From Ariolimax columbianus (lineage: Eukaryota > Mollusca > Gastropoda > Stylommatophora > Arionidae), in NCBI GenBank assembly GCA_036924085.1, contig JAVGWX010000005.1, positions 101,429,172-101,493,171 on the forward strand: DNA of 64,000 nt, in the 5' to 3' direction. Below are positions 54,495 through 64,000 of the stretch, piece after piece (position 1 is the stretch's first letter; each line of letters opens with the position of its first letter). Position numbers and translations under genes: made by a program. The notes under the pieces were generated by a model that made no database searches, had not been told where the DNA came from, and worked only from the letters and a program-made list of their open reading frames with translations.

Positions 54495-54800
54495 TGTTTG
54501 CTTCAATTCTCTCTATTGTCTATGTGTGATTGTAAGAGAGATATATTGTCTGTGTGTGATTGTAAGAGAGATAAGTTGTCTATGTGTGATTGTAAGAGAG
54601 ATATATTGTCTGTGTTTGATTGTACGGGAGATCTATTGTCTATGTGTGATTGTACATGAGATCTATTGTCTATGTGGGATTGTAAGAGAGATCTATTGTC
54701 TATGTGTGATTGCAAGAGAGATCTACTGTCTATGTGTGATTGTAAGAGATATATTTTGTCTCTGCATGATTGTAAGTAAAATCTATTGTCCATTATGATT
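54495..54800. repeat. 30-bp minisatellite, about 10 copies
   Basis: Units read gattgtaagagagatatatt then gtctatgtgt. Short frames on both strands are artefacts. Confidence 0.93.
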
Positions 54801-54837
54801 GGACAAGTTTGTATATGAGAGTGATAAATACACACTT

Positions 54838-54874
54838 ACACATACACACACAAACACACACACAAACACACACA

Positions 54875-54907
<33 letters not shown>
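54838..54907. repeat. (CA)n microsatellite
   Basis: A CA-dinucleotide tract of about 70 bases with a few aaac interruptions. Confidence 0.95.
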
Positions 54908-54910
<3 letters not shown>

Positions 54911-55039
54911 GCAACAGATTTGACACCTACTGGTTTGCCCGATGTGACGTGATGCCAACTATGCTTCACGGAAGTTAAAATCTCATAGCATACGCACCTG
55001 TTTAAAAAACAAACAACCTTACATTTCTTTAGAACGTAT

Positions 55040-55600
55040 TAATAAAAAAGTGGCACACAGTTAAACCATTGTTCGACGTAGTCTCTATTACACTCGACAC
55101 AGCCCCCGACCCTCTCCCCCCCCCCCTTTTTTACACACCGCCTGCTGAGGGCTTGAACTTCCCCAGAAGAAAGTATTTTAGGAACGTGTGTAGCCACAAA
55201 TGGACACATGCTATCCCTCTTCATCGAACCTGAAAGTCTTTCCTCCAATCGCCTCTTTGAGTGGACCAATTATCACTTGGGGCGAGTACGGAGAAAGTGG
55301 AAGACACTCAAAGTGCAGGCCCTTGATGGTTGCAACTGTTGCGCGTAGTACAAGGCTGAGCATTGTCATGTTTCAACAAGATACCTGTACTCAGAAATCC
55401 TCGTCCTTGGGATTTGATTGCCGGTCGAAGATGATTGATGAGACAACATATGTGCGTGAGGCTGGTGACAGTGTTCATCCTGGCATGAAGTGCTCTAGAC
55501 AAACGTCACCTCCATCCCAAAATAGATTCAGCATAATCGGTCTATTTGTTCTTGTTTCTCCTCCCATCGTCTGCCTTGTTATTCTAAAGTACGCCACAAT
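55040..55600 (-). pseudogene. Mariner transposase fragment
   Basis: Read on the minus strand: a decayed ILxEFMP-like segment near 55500, INHLRPAIKSQGRGFLSTGI near 55420, then LLKHDNAQPC at about 55370, which holds the second catalytic Asp of mariner transposases. Next are LECLPLSPYSP, a deletion that removes the third Asp (normally in S-D-Y), GPLKEAIGGKTFRFDEEG, and after frameshifts CVECNRDYVEQWF, the usual end of the protein. It is truncated at the N-terminus and inactive. It differs from the 2.96 kb mariner in sequence. Confidence 0.75.
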
Positions 55601-55624
55601 GGAATGGTACCTACTGAAGTATGG

Positions 55625-56090
55625 CTCGTTTACTGGCGACTGCCTTAATTAGTTCAGCTCTCAGATCTTGAAGTTTACTGGCAGCTAACCTATTTAATTC
55701 AGACTTCAGATGTGGAAGTTTACTGGCAGCTACCTTAATTAATTCAGTCCACAGATGTGGGAGATTACTGGTAGCTACCCTAATTGATTCAGTCCACAGA
55801 TGTGGAAGTTTACTGGCAGCTACCTTAATTAATTCAGTCCACAGATGTGGAAGTTTCCTGGCAGCTACCTTAATTAATTCAGTCCACAGATGTGGAAGTT
55901 TACTGGCAGCTACCTTAATTAATTCTGTCCACAGATGTGGAAGTTTACTGGCAGCTACTCTAATTAATTCACTCTTCAGATGTGGGAGATTACTGGTAGC
56001 TACCCTAATTGATTCATTTATCATATCTGAGTTTACTTATAGCTACCCTAATCAATTCAGTCCTTAGATGTGGGAGTTTACCGAGCTTGG
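55625..56090. repeat. 45-bp minisatellite, about 10 copies
   Basis: Units contain gcagctaccttaattaattc, agtccacagatgtggaagtt and tactg. The 15-residue periodicity in the 137-codon minus frame follows from the unit length. It ends directly at the LINE fragment that follows. Confidence 0.94.
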
Positions 56091-57320
56091 GGGCTTGTAG
56101 TGCATATAATCAGTCCGTGAATATGACTCTAACTGATGCCTGTTTACCAGGTTGAATGCCTTGGTGAGGTCAATGAAGACAAGAATTAGTGGTCTATGAT
56201 GTTCTCTGCATTTATCTTGCAATTGTCTCAGTGAAAAGACCATATCAACGGTGGAACTTTCTGTGCGAAAACCACACTGAGACTCCGGGTACACCCTGTC
56301 GGCCAGCTTTCGCAACCTGCTCAGGATGATGCGAGCATACACTTTCCCTACGGTGTTGAGAAGCGATATTCCCCTGTAATTTTTGCAGTCTCCTCCGTCT
56401 CCCTTGTTCTTGTAAAGGGTGATTATGTTGGCGTCTCTCATGTCCTGTAATACCGCCCCCTCATCTCAACACTGGCAGATATGTTCGTACACGTATTGAA
56501 GAAGTACGCCCCCCCCCCCGCCCCCGCATTTGATAATTTCAGCTGGAATCCCACCTCTACGGGTTGCCTTTCCCACTGGCATTTCCTCAATAGCTTTTCC
56601 CAAATCTTGTATGCTAGGTTATCGTTCCTGCATTACCTGTAGAATCTCGATTTCATTGAGAGCAGAGTCCGCCACTTCGTTGTTACAGGTGTACAAGACT
56701 GAACAATGTTCGGCCCATCTCTTCATTTGCATATCCCTGTCCAGATTAATCTCACGTGTCGCAAATTTCAGAGTCGCTGTATACTTTGTTGTTGGTCCAA
56801 ATGCTTTCTTTATGTCCTCGTACATTGCCCTGATTTTACAAGTGTCCGCAGCCGACTGTATGGACTTACAGAGTTGACGCCAATAGTTATTTGCACATTT
56901 CTTTGCCAGTATTTGTACCGTACTCTTTGCGGATTTCTCCAAGTTCGTGCTGCTTATGGAAATCTTAAACTCCAGGTGAGTAAATTGGCGCTTTTTAATG
57001 GCTGGTGCAAGGATGGCAGACCAGTCATTTCTGACTGTTGTTTTCTTTCCAAAGACTGACAAGACTGTGGTGTGTATTGACCCTCTGACGTGTTCCCATC
57101 TTTCTGTAGCACTTCCAGTAGTGTGCTGTTTTGTTATTTATTCAGAGAGGGATTTTGTGAATTCTTCCACCTTTTCAGGAATATCAGTTCCTGCTGTGTC
57201 TATGCAGCATTTACCCACATGTTTTGCCGGTGGATCTTCTTTGGCTGGAGTCTCATTTTGCAGCAGACTAGTGAGTGGTCAGTATCACAGTCAGCACTAT
57301 AAAACATGCGGGTTTGCAAA
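56064..57320 (-). pseudogene. LINE ORF2: endonuclease end, linker and RT start
   Basis: Read from 57320 down. FYSADCDTDHSLVCCKMRLQ near 57300-57240 is the final endonuclease block with catalytic D and H present. A linker of about 147 open residues (57062-56619) contains MYEDIKKAFGPTTKYTATLK and MQMKRWAEHCSVLYTC. Then PSIQDLGKAIEEMPVGKA, GGIPAEIIKC near 56530, and a 125-codon RT segment: DMRDANIITLYKNKGDGGDC, KNYRGISLLNTVGKVYARII, YPESQCGFRTESSTVDMVFS and VFIDLTKAFNLVNR with the first palm Asp. The element stops at about 56070 at the minisatellite, so the ADD box and thumb are absent. At least three frameshifts or stops, and a C/G tract near 56510, break it. Confidence 0.85.
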
Positions 57321-58125
57321 ACTTTGTTTCAGTTCAGACCGTCTAGTGATGATCAGACACACATATATACAGACACACTCACACAGGCACACACAAACAC
57401 TCACACATACCCCTCCCGGTAACCACTGACAACAACATCCACGTCAGTTGATCAGCGTCTTGATAATGAGATGTTATTTCGTTTGTAAACTGCTTTCCAA
57501 TTTTATAGATTCGCTGGGAAAATAAAATGTTGAACACTGCAGGTTTGTAAATATGCACACAGTCATAACGGGCAACTGGTCTTCTCAATTGCTTCATCTT
57601 TTTCAATCTAATCTCTTTTTCCCACATTTTCAAAGTGAATGGATTGGGCCAGTTACTGTTGCGGATATCTGATACATTTTAAGTAGGCCAGTTGTTGTTT
57701 TTATAGTTGATGTGTCTGTGTACTCAGTCAGTCAGTGCAGCACTGCCTTGGTAGCGATTTAAACAACAGAGAAATATATGGAAGTAAAAATAGAGTTCAG
57801 TATAAGCATCACAAAACTACAAATCGTCAACTCTAATATAATGTACGTCCAATTCTTACGTTATGTGAAGAACAACGAAAGCTGCAACGACAACGGTTCA
57901 ATTTATATCAATGGGTGCCTGTGCTGAATAGTGGGATTGAAATTAGATGATACTGTCACTGTCAGTACGTATTGTTGTGGAACTATGATGGGTAAGAACA
58001 AGACAAATATTAGTAGCAAGGTAAAGGTACTTTAATTGAATAAGACACACATGGCGGATACCAGCTGGTAACATTACGAAATAAGCTTCCTAATACACGC
58101 TAATTAGAGACATACCTACACACTC
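57321..58125. other. Unannotated region with a short CA-rich tract
   Basis: A CA-rich tract lies at 57355-57412. Otherwise no gene or repeat is recognised. Confidence 0.4.
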
Positions 58126-58129
58126 ACGG

Positions 58130-58290
58130 AAAAGAGAGCTTATGACAAACATAGAAGCCTAAGAAGCAATAGAAAAGATGTGGACAAAGCTGGAAATTGA
58201 TGGCACAGGACATACAAACTTGGCGAATTTTTGTCGAGAGCACATACCCCTCTTGGAGCCGAAGTGTTTGACGGATTGAGTTGTGTCTGA
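58130..58290 (+). pseudogene. LINE ORF2 terminal fragment
   Basis: The + strand reads DVDKAGN / MWTKLEI near 58185 and, one frame over, AQDIQTWRIFVESTYPSWSR. This is the same terminal block as at 2.6 kb (AQDTRTWRTFVEDL) and 8.65 kb. Only about 50 codons remain. Confidence 0.55.
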
Positions 58291-58329
58291 CTTTCAATCT
58301 GTGGTATATTTTCTTAAGAATCAACGCCA

Positions 58330-58660
58330 CTTTACATGTGGCAGGACATGGTGAGGAATAAGGACATGTCGGAGAAGAGTGAACAACAGTCACTGGAACA
58401 ACAAATTAAGCGAAGAAGATGGAGCTGCACAGGACATATGCTACGGAAGACCTTTATCAAAATAGCTAGCCAGGCTGTAACATGGAATCCTCAAGGGAAG
58501 AGAAAGCGAGAGAGACACACAAATAAGTAGAGAAGAGAATGTGAGAAGGAACTAAGATTAAATGGTTACACCTGGAGAGATGCAGAAAGTGCGGCTTAAG
58601 ACCGTGTCTGCTGGCGAGATGTTATCAGTGGCTTATGCTTATGCGAGCAGCTTTGATTGA
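58330..58660 (+). pseudogene. LINE ORF2 C-terminal fragment, second family
   Basis: The + frame reads QIKRRRWSCTGHMLRKTFIK at 58405, then SQAVTWNPQGKRKRERHTNK and a stop. A continuing segment, RRECEKELRLNGYTWRDAES, is followed by another stop and a DRVCWRDVISGLC block. This follows the known order of endonuclease-RT LINE C-termini (RKWxWIGHxLRK; LTWNPQGKRKRGRP; GxTWxxxExxAxDRxxWR). Only two or three stops interrupt it, so it is relatively young. Confidence 0.8.
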
Positions 58661-58669
58661 TTGATGTCT

Positions 58670-59300
58670 GGTAGCAGCTCTTTCATTGCCTTAAACCCAA
58701 CATGATGAGGACAGTAGATTCATACCTGAACCCTAATGTATGAGACCTCTTTGTTCACTATCAGCTCTTTCATTGCCTTACTAGGACAGTAGATCTACCA
58801 CCTGAACCCTAATGTGTGAGACCTCTTTGTTCACTATCAGCTCTTTCATTGCCTTACTAGGACAGTAGATCTACCACCTGAACCCTAATGTGTGAGACCT
58901 CTTTGTTCACTATCAGCTCTTTCATTGCCTTACTAGGACAGTAGATCCACACCTGAATCCTAATGTGTGAGACCTCTTTGTTCACTATCAGCTCTTTCAT
59001 TGCCTTACTAGGACAGTAGATCTACCACCTGAACCCTAATGTGTGAGACCTCTTTGTTCACTATCAGCTCTTTCATTGCCTTACTAGGACAGTAGATCCA
59101 CACCTGAATCCTAATGTGTGAGACCTCTTTGTTCACTATCAGCTCTTTCATTGCCTTACTAGGACAGTAGATCCACACCTGAATCCTAATGTGTGAGATC
59201 TCTTTGTTCACTATCAGCTCTTTCATTGCCTTAATAGGACAGTAGATCCACACCTGAATCCTAATGTATGAGACCTCTTTTTGCACTATCAGCTCAGTGG
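58670..59300. repeat. 75/76-bp minisatellite, about 8 copies
   Basis: Units contain cctgaaccctaatgtgtgag, acctctttgttcactatcag and ctctttcattgccttactag. Two variants, ctaccacctgaaccc and ccacacctgaatcc, differ by one base in length. Confidence 0.94.
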
Positions 59301-59560
59301 GAGGGCAATACTTTTAGGGAACCTGAATACACTCAAAGAAAAATTATTTATGTATGATTTTTGTTTCACATAATGAGATTGGCAGTTTTTTCCTCATCTG
59401 CTTCTTATTCGTTCGTCTTTATGCTTCAACGCAAAATGACTATAGTCAGTGAATCATAAATATCTATTTTCATCAGGATCAGCGAACCAGAGCTGTATAG
59501 GAGCGTATTCCGCTTTTAAGCAGTGGCTATGTAAACAGGCGGCATCAGTACATCTGGCTG
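59301..59560. other. Unannotated region
   Basis: No recognised feature. Confidence 0.4.
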
Positions 59561-59564
59561 AGAG

Positions 59565-60607
59565 AATAAGGATTGTAGGAGGAAGACCTAGGTGTTAATA
59601 TAGATCACACAGGTAAAATGTGTGAGCAAGTCCAGGGGGCATTAAAAAGACCAAATGCAATGCTTGGTGTGATAAAAAGAAACATTACACATAGGAGAAG
59701 GAAAGTGATTGTCCAACTGTATTAAGCATTAGTGAGACCTAATTTGTAGGACTGTGTACAGGTATTGAGTCGTTATGGAGGGGATATAAACATGCTGGAA
59801 AGGATAAAAAGAAGAGCTACTAAATTGATAGTGGGGTTTCAGAATTATAGTTATCTTCTTCTTCTTTGTTCGCTCTCAATCTCCCGCTACCAAACCCTGA
59901 AAAAAGCTTTGCAAGTAGCGGAATGTAGTCCAGAGAATGGAATGCATTGTGTCATGGTTTTCAGCTTGACTGCGATATTTGCACCTTTCGGTCCAACACA
60001 TCCGACTTCAGCAAGCATTTTTGAGTACCGAGTTGCCCTCCCTCTTCGATCCCTTTTACTTAGCCAGTCTGATCTGTTGCAGCTTGTTATCCAAGATCAC
60101 CACGTGGAGGCGTAGAATGGTCTTGGCAGCTCTGGTTCGCTGACCCTGACGCTAGCAGTTAGCTATGGATTGCTGACCACTGCAGTTCATACGCTGATCA
60201 GCGTCTTGATCCCGAATTATAGTTATGAGGAAAGACTCTGAAAAAGTGGTCTATAGTGACTAGAACAGAGAAGAATTTGAAGTGACAATATCAGTATATA
60301 AGATAATCAATGGAAAGGATAAATTAGACTATGGCAAGTTTTTAGAGGTACAACCACCTACAAGAGCAAGAGGGCACAGCTTAAAATTGCTTAAAGACAG
60401 GTCAAGATTAGATGTTAGAAAATATTTTTTTTAGTCAGACAGTGATTAGTGCTTGGAATACATTGCCACATGATAAGGTAGAGGCGGGGTCAGTTAATGC
60501 ATTCAAAAATAGATTGGATGCTCTTATTTATAGTTTAGGTGGAGTGGAATCAACTGGTTGTATACAGACTCTGCAGAGCCTTCTAAACTAGTATAATGCA
60601 GTTAAAT
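59565..60607 (+). pseudogene. CR1-like LINE 3' part, split by element B
   Basis: The + strand reads EEDLGVNIDHTGKMCEQVQG, AMLGVIKRNITHRRRKVIVQ, then SRYGGDINMLERIKRRATKL and IVGFQNYSY at 59843. This is the same segment found in the CR1-like element at 16.6 kb (IVGFQNHSYEERL). A 359-base GAA-tailed element interrupts it here. The frame then resumes at 60215 with NYSYEERL, and continues in degraded form to a C-terminal WNTLPHDKVEAGSVNAFKNR block near 60490 and a stop near 60540. Several stops show it was dead. The RT catalytic region is absent. Confidence 0.85.
59855..60213 (-). mobile_element. GAA-tailed element B, copy 2, with TSD, nested in CR1-like LINE
   Basis: Flanked by the 13-bp repeat gaattatagttat at 59842-59854 and 60214-60226. 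The minus-strand 3' end is a (GAA)n tail. Shared landmarks with 31626-31992: ctcaatctcccgctaccaaa, gcgatatttgcacctttcgg, ccaacacatccgacttcagc, gatcaccacgtggaggcgta. The host frame is restored on removing insert plus one TSD, which fixes the order of events. Confidence 0.92.
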
Positions 60608-60747
60608 GAAGCCAAACCGTGTCCCAAAAATTGTGTGTAGCAAAAGCGGGCGAATCAGGCCGAAAGCCGCAGAAAACAACGACACAGCTCAGCAGAACAT
60701 GCTTTCACTTAGGACGAACAAGAAGAAAAAGAAGAAAAAGAAGTATT
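60608..60747 (+). repeat. Possible third GAA-tailed element 3' end
   Basis: About 140 bases beginning near the CR1-like tail and ending aagaagaaaaagaagaaaaa, with cactaggacgaac-like sequence (cacttaggacgaacaagaag) before the tail. It resembles the GAA-tailed 3' ends of families A and B in style but not in body sequence. No TSD was resolved. Confidence 0.45.
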
Positions 60748-61088
60748 AGTTTATGACTTTAATAAACACAAAAAATCAGCACAAGGTACCTGATATCACA
60801 ATACAGTTTCTTGTGTTAATTGTATGCTTGCAAGTGTAACTTCTTTCACCAATGAATTCTGAGCTGGCCTGTAGATAACTCCTTTCACCAATGTATTCTT
60901 GGCTGTCCTGTAGCAAATGATAAACTGTCATGGGACCAGTGCCACAGGTACACAGATCAGAAGTGTCAAGTCTGAACTAGTTATCTCCATCTGTACCGTA
61001 TGATTTGTCAATATTGATACCAAGTTTTACGAATGATCTCACCTCTTGTAGTTTTGTGTCTCTCAACACAATATGATTCTCATAGAAT
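60748..61088. other. Unannotated region
   Basis: A short direct repeat (aactcctttcaccaatgtat near 60880; related text near 60840) is the only structure noticed. Confidence 0.4.
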
Positions 61089-61089
61089 G

Positions 61090-61250
61090 TTGTTTTCTCT
61101 GTATATCCTCAATCCCGTTGTCTCTGTATATCCTCAATCCCGTTGTCTCTGTATATCCTCAATCCCGTTGTCTCTGTATATCCTCAATCCCGTTGTCTCT
61201 GTATATCCTCAATCCCGTTATCTCTGTATATCCTCAATCCCGGTGTTGTG
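61090..61250. repeat. 25-bp minisatellite, 6-7 copies
   Basis: Nearly identical units ctctgtatatcctcaatccc plus gttgt. One copy has gttat. Confidence 0.96.
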
Positions 61251-61605
61251 ATCATTCCTTAAATATACGTATTTTATTCTGCATCTGATTACGGTTGTGA
61301 GACGTCATCAAAGAAGTACTGATCATCAATTTATTTTGTCAATTTCAATTGAATTCAAGTTTCATTAGTTGAATTGTGTTTCCCATAAATCAGTCAATAG
61401 CCAGCAGAAAAAGAAATGACGACAAGAGACATACATGCAGAACACAAATTCTTATCCAAATGATTTGAAAAAGCTGCCCTCGTAAAAAAAACTCTGCGTT
61501 TCATAATTTCATTAGTTTCCTTAATTATGTTAATGAACTTCAGAGGCACTCCATAGTGTCTGCGCAATTTTCAGAGTGATACCCTCTCTAAACTGTTATT
61601 CAAAT
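61251..61605. other. Unannotated AT-rich region
   Basis: No recognised feature. Confidence 0.4.
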
Positions 61606-61609
61606 ATCT

Positions 61610-61915
61610 TGATGACCCGTTCCTCAGCGTAGCTGTGGGTCTCAACTTCGTCTCCAGCGGACCCTGTCTTCAGCCACCTAAATCCAATCTGTGGTAAGTA
61701 CTCCTCTAGAGGCATCTCAGATGTTGCAGCGTGCAGCAAAGGAGTCTGACCAACGCATAGGAGGTTTTCCCCGCAGTCTCCTATTGCCTCAGGAGCACCA
61801 GATTGCTATCACTGTGCTCCATCAACCTTGTAACATGTGACCTGCCCATCTATGTTTTGCCTTGTCTGCATGGATTACCGCATCATTTACCAGGGACATT
61901 TGTCTTATGTCACAA
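61610..61915 (-). pseudogene. LINE ORF2 C-terminal fragment
   Basis: The minus strand reads MSLVNDAVIHADKAKHRWAG then HM (family KLRWAGHVARM) near 61890. Next is RRLRGKPPMRWSDSFAARCN (family GRPKTRWSD) near 61770, and AEDRVRWRRS near 61680, the terminal A-x-D-R-x-x-W-R block. It is a short and frameshifted remnant. Confidence 0.6.
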
Positions 61916-62450
61916 TTGTGGAGATCTGTATATTCATATATATATATAATATATAATATACTGAAGATATCAAACTGTTTATTATTGAACTTTCTTTTCA
62001 ACTGCCTAGCGTGTATGTTCTCAGAGTGCTTAAAATATACAATTTTTTGCGGTTGTTATCGCTAATTCATCCATCCTTTTCTGAGCACAGACACAAAGTA
62101 ACAGGTAGGGGTCTAGAGATCAAGGACATTGTGAGGTAAAGAAGTGAGAAGAGTTGTAGACAAACCGGCATGTACAAATATGATGGGACGTATGACACCA
62201 ATAGAGGATGTCTCGGCTCCATGTGTGGCAGTAAGAGGTAACATATTTGTAACCATTGGAAATGGGCTGTATTTAAATGGGGCTTGTTGGTACACATGAG
62301 AGGACTGTGAGTGAGAGAGACAGGAATAGAGACACTGTCATACTAAGAGCATGCCATCAGAACCAACTACCAGTGAAGTATAAACTAGCGAGGCACCGAA
62401 AATAGCTTTTTAAAATTTCACATTTTTGGCGAATAAGAAAATCAAAACAT
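61916..62450. other. Unannotated region
   Basis: A short TA tract lies at 61936-61960. The 76-codon minus frame at 62067-62297 is not recognised. Confidence 0.4.
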
Positions 62451-62451
62451 C

Positions 62452-62575
62452 TATCAACATCTGACATAGAAAGTTGTGTTCAGTATGTCTATCAACATCT
62501 GACATAGAGAGTTGTGTTCATTACATCTACCAATATCTGACATAGAAAGTTGTGTTCAGTATGTCTACCAACATT
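62452..62575. repeat. 38-bp repeat, about 3 copies
   Basis: Units contain atctgacatagaaagttgtg, ttcagtatgtctatcaac. Confidence 0.85.
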
Positions 62576-62704
62576 TCATATACTTAAAACGTATTTAGCT
62601 CTTTGCTTTTCTAACATGTCTACAAATGTGTGTGCTTTAGTTAAGAAGTTACATTTTAACTGTGGATTTAATTCTTCAGAAACAACAATCAATTCACCAT
62701 CAAA

Positions 62705-63072
62705 CAGACCAAAATGGATGTGTACATGTTTAATTCAACATGTAAAATGTTACCATTGGGCAACGGTTTGGCTCAAGTGACCATCAAATCATGCGTTGGG
62801 ATCTAATAGCAGGGAAAGAAGTAAACATAAACACGCAAAAATACGACTACTCTAAGACAGATGTTCAGAAGATGAAAGAGGCAGCGAGCCACATAATCTG
62901 GAAAGATATTGTCAGACGAACAGATGTTGAACAAGAGTGGGAGAGTTTTAAAACAGTTTTAGAAACGCTAAAAGAGGAATGTGTTTCGTGTAGGGAGGTA
63001 AACCCAAAGCGTAAAAAGGGGATAAATAGATTTGTAGTTAAATGTAGAAGAGCTAAAAATAAAGCATGGAAA
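62705..63072 (+). pseudogene. CR1-like LINE endonuclease-to-linker fragment
   Basis: From about 62750 the + strand reads NVTIGQRFGSSDHQIMRWDL, IAGKEVNINTQKYDYSKTDV and WKDIVRRTDVEQEWESFKTV, ending KCRRAKNKAWKK at 63072. It is collinear with residues found at 18.1-17.8 kb in the CR1-like element. It carries the S-D-H catalytic block. Upstream, LIQHV is joined directly to NVT, so about 25 codons are deleted with a frame change. It breaks off abruptly where another LINE fragment begins, in inverted orientation. Confidence 0.85.
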
Positions 63073-63290
63073 AAAGATCAGGTCAGGTCAGGTCATCCCA
63101 TAACCAGTGAGGTCATTGGGGCGCATATGAAGATATCATCACAACCGCACGCCACTCTTCTCTGTCAGCAGCCACTGTCTGTGCCTCTTCTGGTCGGAGA
63201 TTGATCCATTCTTTTATGTTGTCCTCCCACCTCTTTTTGGGACGTCCTCTTTGTCTTCTGTCTTGTACTTTTCCATGCAGGATTGTATTT
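63073..63290 (-). pseudogene. Endonuclease-RT LINE 3' end with (TGACC)n tail
   Basis: The minus strand reads RPKKRWEDNIKEWINLRPEE and AQTVAADREEWRAVVMISSY then APQ. This is the characteristic end of endonuclease-RT LINE proteins (GRPRKRWEDNIxEW; A-x-D-R-x-x-W-R). The 3' end carries TGACC repeats (aggtc at 63078-63097). It is intact for about 45 codons and was inserted against the CR1-like fragment, probably truncating it visually rather than deleting it. Confidence 0.8.
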
Positions 63291-63329
63291 GCAAGACCAT
63301 TTAGTGTTAGTGCTCTGAACGGAAATCAC

Positions 63330-63790
63330 CTTCATCTCTCCAGACAAAGAATTTTGTGTGGACAAGAGCAAAGAAAATGTTATGCTGGAAGTCTTTTTCT
63401 TTTATTACCAGGGTATTGTCCACTGCGAATTCATTCCTGAAGGCCAAAGAATAAACAAAGACATGTACGTTGATATTCCTCGTCATCTAAAACATGCAAC
63501 AGAAAGAAACGCCCAGAAACATGAAGAACCAGCTGTCAGATTCTGCTGTATGGCACTGCGCCAGCACATTGATCCTATCTGGTGGATCAGTGACTTGATA
63601 TGCATATTCTGACTGTCCTGGAACACCTTTCATATTCTCCCAACCTGTCACTGATTTATTTTTTTCTTGTTTTCTTCCCTAAAATCGCGGCACTCAAAAT
63701 GCAGCGGCTCAAGATTTCTGACAACGTTTTCACCAATGCGACAAAGCAGCTGACAGAGGTGTCAAAGAATGGGCTCTGGGAATGCTAACA
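63330..63790 (+). pseudogene. Mariner-family transposase fragment
   Basis: The + strand reads KENVMLEVFFFYYQGIVHCE then FIPEGQRINKDMYVDIPRHL near 63420-63500, a block conserved in mariner-type transposases just before the second catalytic Asp. The H-D-N segment is destroyed. At 63610 VLEHLSYSPNLSLIYFFLVF has Tyr where the third Asp is expected. It ends with SDNVFTNATKQLTEVSKNGL and a stop at 63788. Neither catalytic Asp survives in this span. It is a different subfamily from the 2.96 and 55.0 kb mariners. Confidence 0.78.
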
Positions 63791-64000
63791 ACAGAAGGAC
63801 GTTAGAAAACGTGTATAATATACAAATGTACAAATAAATTATGGGAAGTTGAAGCTACTTTGTATATTTTCTATAAACATTTTTGTTTTCCATCATCACA
63901 TATGTCTTTCTGCAGACACAACAAGCTGACTTAAATTTATGGCAACGCCATTGATAAATTTCCATCTGCACTGCCATTCTGCACTGCTCTACGAAGTGAA
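63791..64000. other. Unannotated window edge
   Basis: AT-rich, nothing recognised. Confidence 0.4.

Overview
This is a eukaryotic, metazoan window, most likely from a mollusc and probably a gastropod. The strongest evidence is one confident protein-coding exon at 43544-44413 on the + strand. It encodes a secreted 289-residue prohormone whose C-terminal 36 residues match the egg-laying hormone (ELH / caudodorsal cell hormone) family of gastropods. The animal is also suggested by many degenerate non-LTR retrotransposon fragments, mariner remnants, tRNA-derived SINEs and a very high load of minisatellites. No bacterial operons, rRNA or CRISPR arrays are visible. The species cannot be fixed from the sequence alone.

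Layout. 0-15 kb: mobile-element debris. It holds a 5'-truncated RNase H LINE with target-site duplication (1.1-2.0 kb), a mariner split by a SINE (2.96-4.65 kb), several endonuclease-RT LINE 3' ends, an I-like RT/RNase H LINE split by a tRNA-SINE (10.9-12.8 kb), and a short RNase H LINE copy (14.0 kb). 15-31 kb: a CR1-like LINE inserted inside a 31-bp minisatellite (15.9-19.2 kb), then arrays of 60 bp (20.2-21.6 kb), 61 bp (24.5-26.0 kb), 59 bp (27.5-28.1 kb) and 37 bp (29.0-29.4 kb). 31-35 kb: decayed minus-strand LINE pieces, a GAA-tailed element and a SINE. 35-43 kb: almost continuous tandem repeats, including 2.4 kb of G-rich 31- and 26-bp units, plus short telomere-like runs. 43.5-44.7 kb: the ELH-like gene. 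45-55 kb: further 30-, 48-, 45- and 19-bp arrays. 55-64 kb: mariner remnants, CR1-like and endonuclease-RT fragments, and two more minisatellites.

By my tally about 18 kb (over a quarter) of the window is tandem repeat. Most long open frames here are minisatellite units that happen to lack stops, often on both strands, and are not genes.

The genes do not form a pathway. The biology worth following is (1) the ELH-like prohormone exon with an intact signal peptide, a splice acceptor just upstream and an amidation glycine directly before the stop; (2) a set of young GAA-tailed retrotransposition events with clean 11-13 bp duplications; and (3) a dispersed element carrying 37-bp repeats beside a conserved unique segment, found in both orientations.
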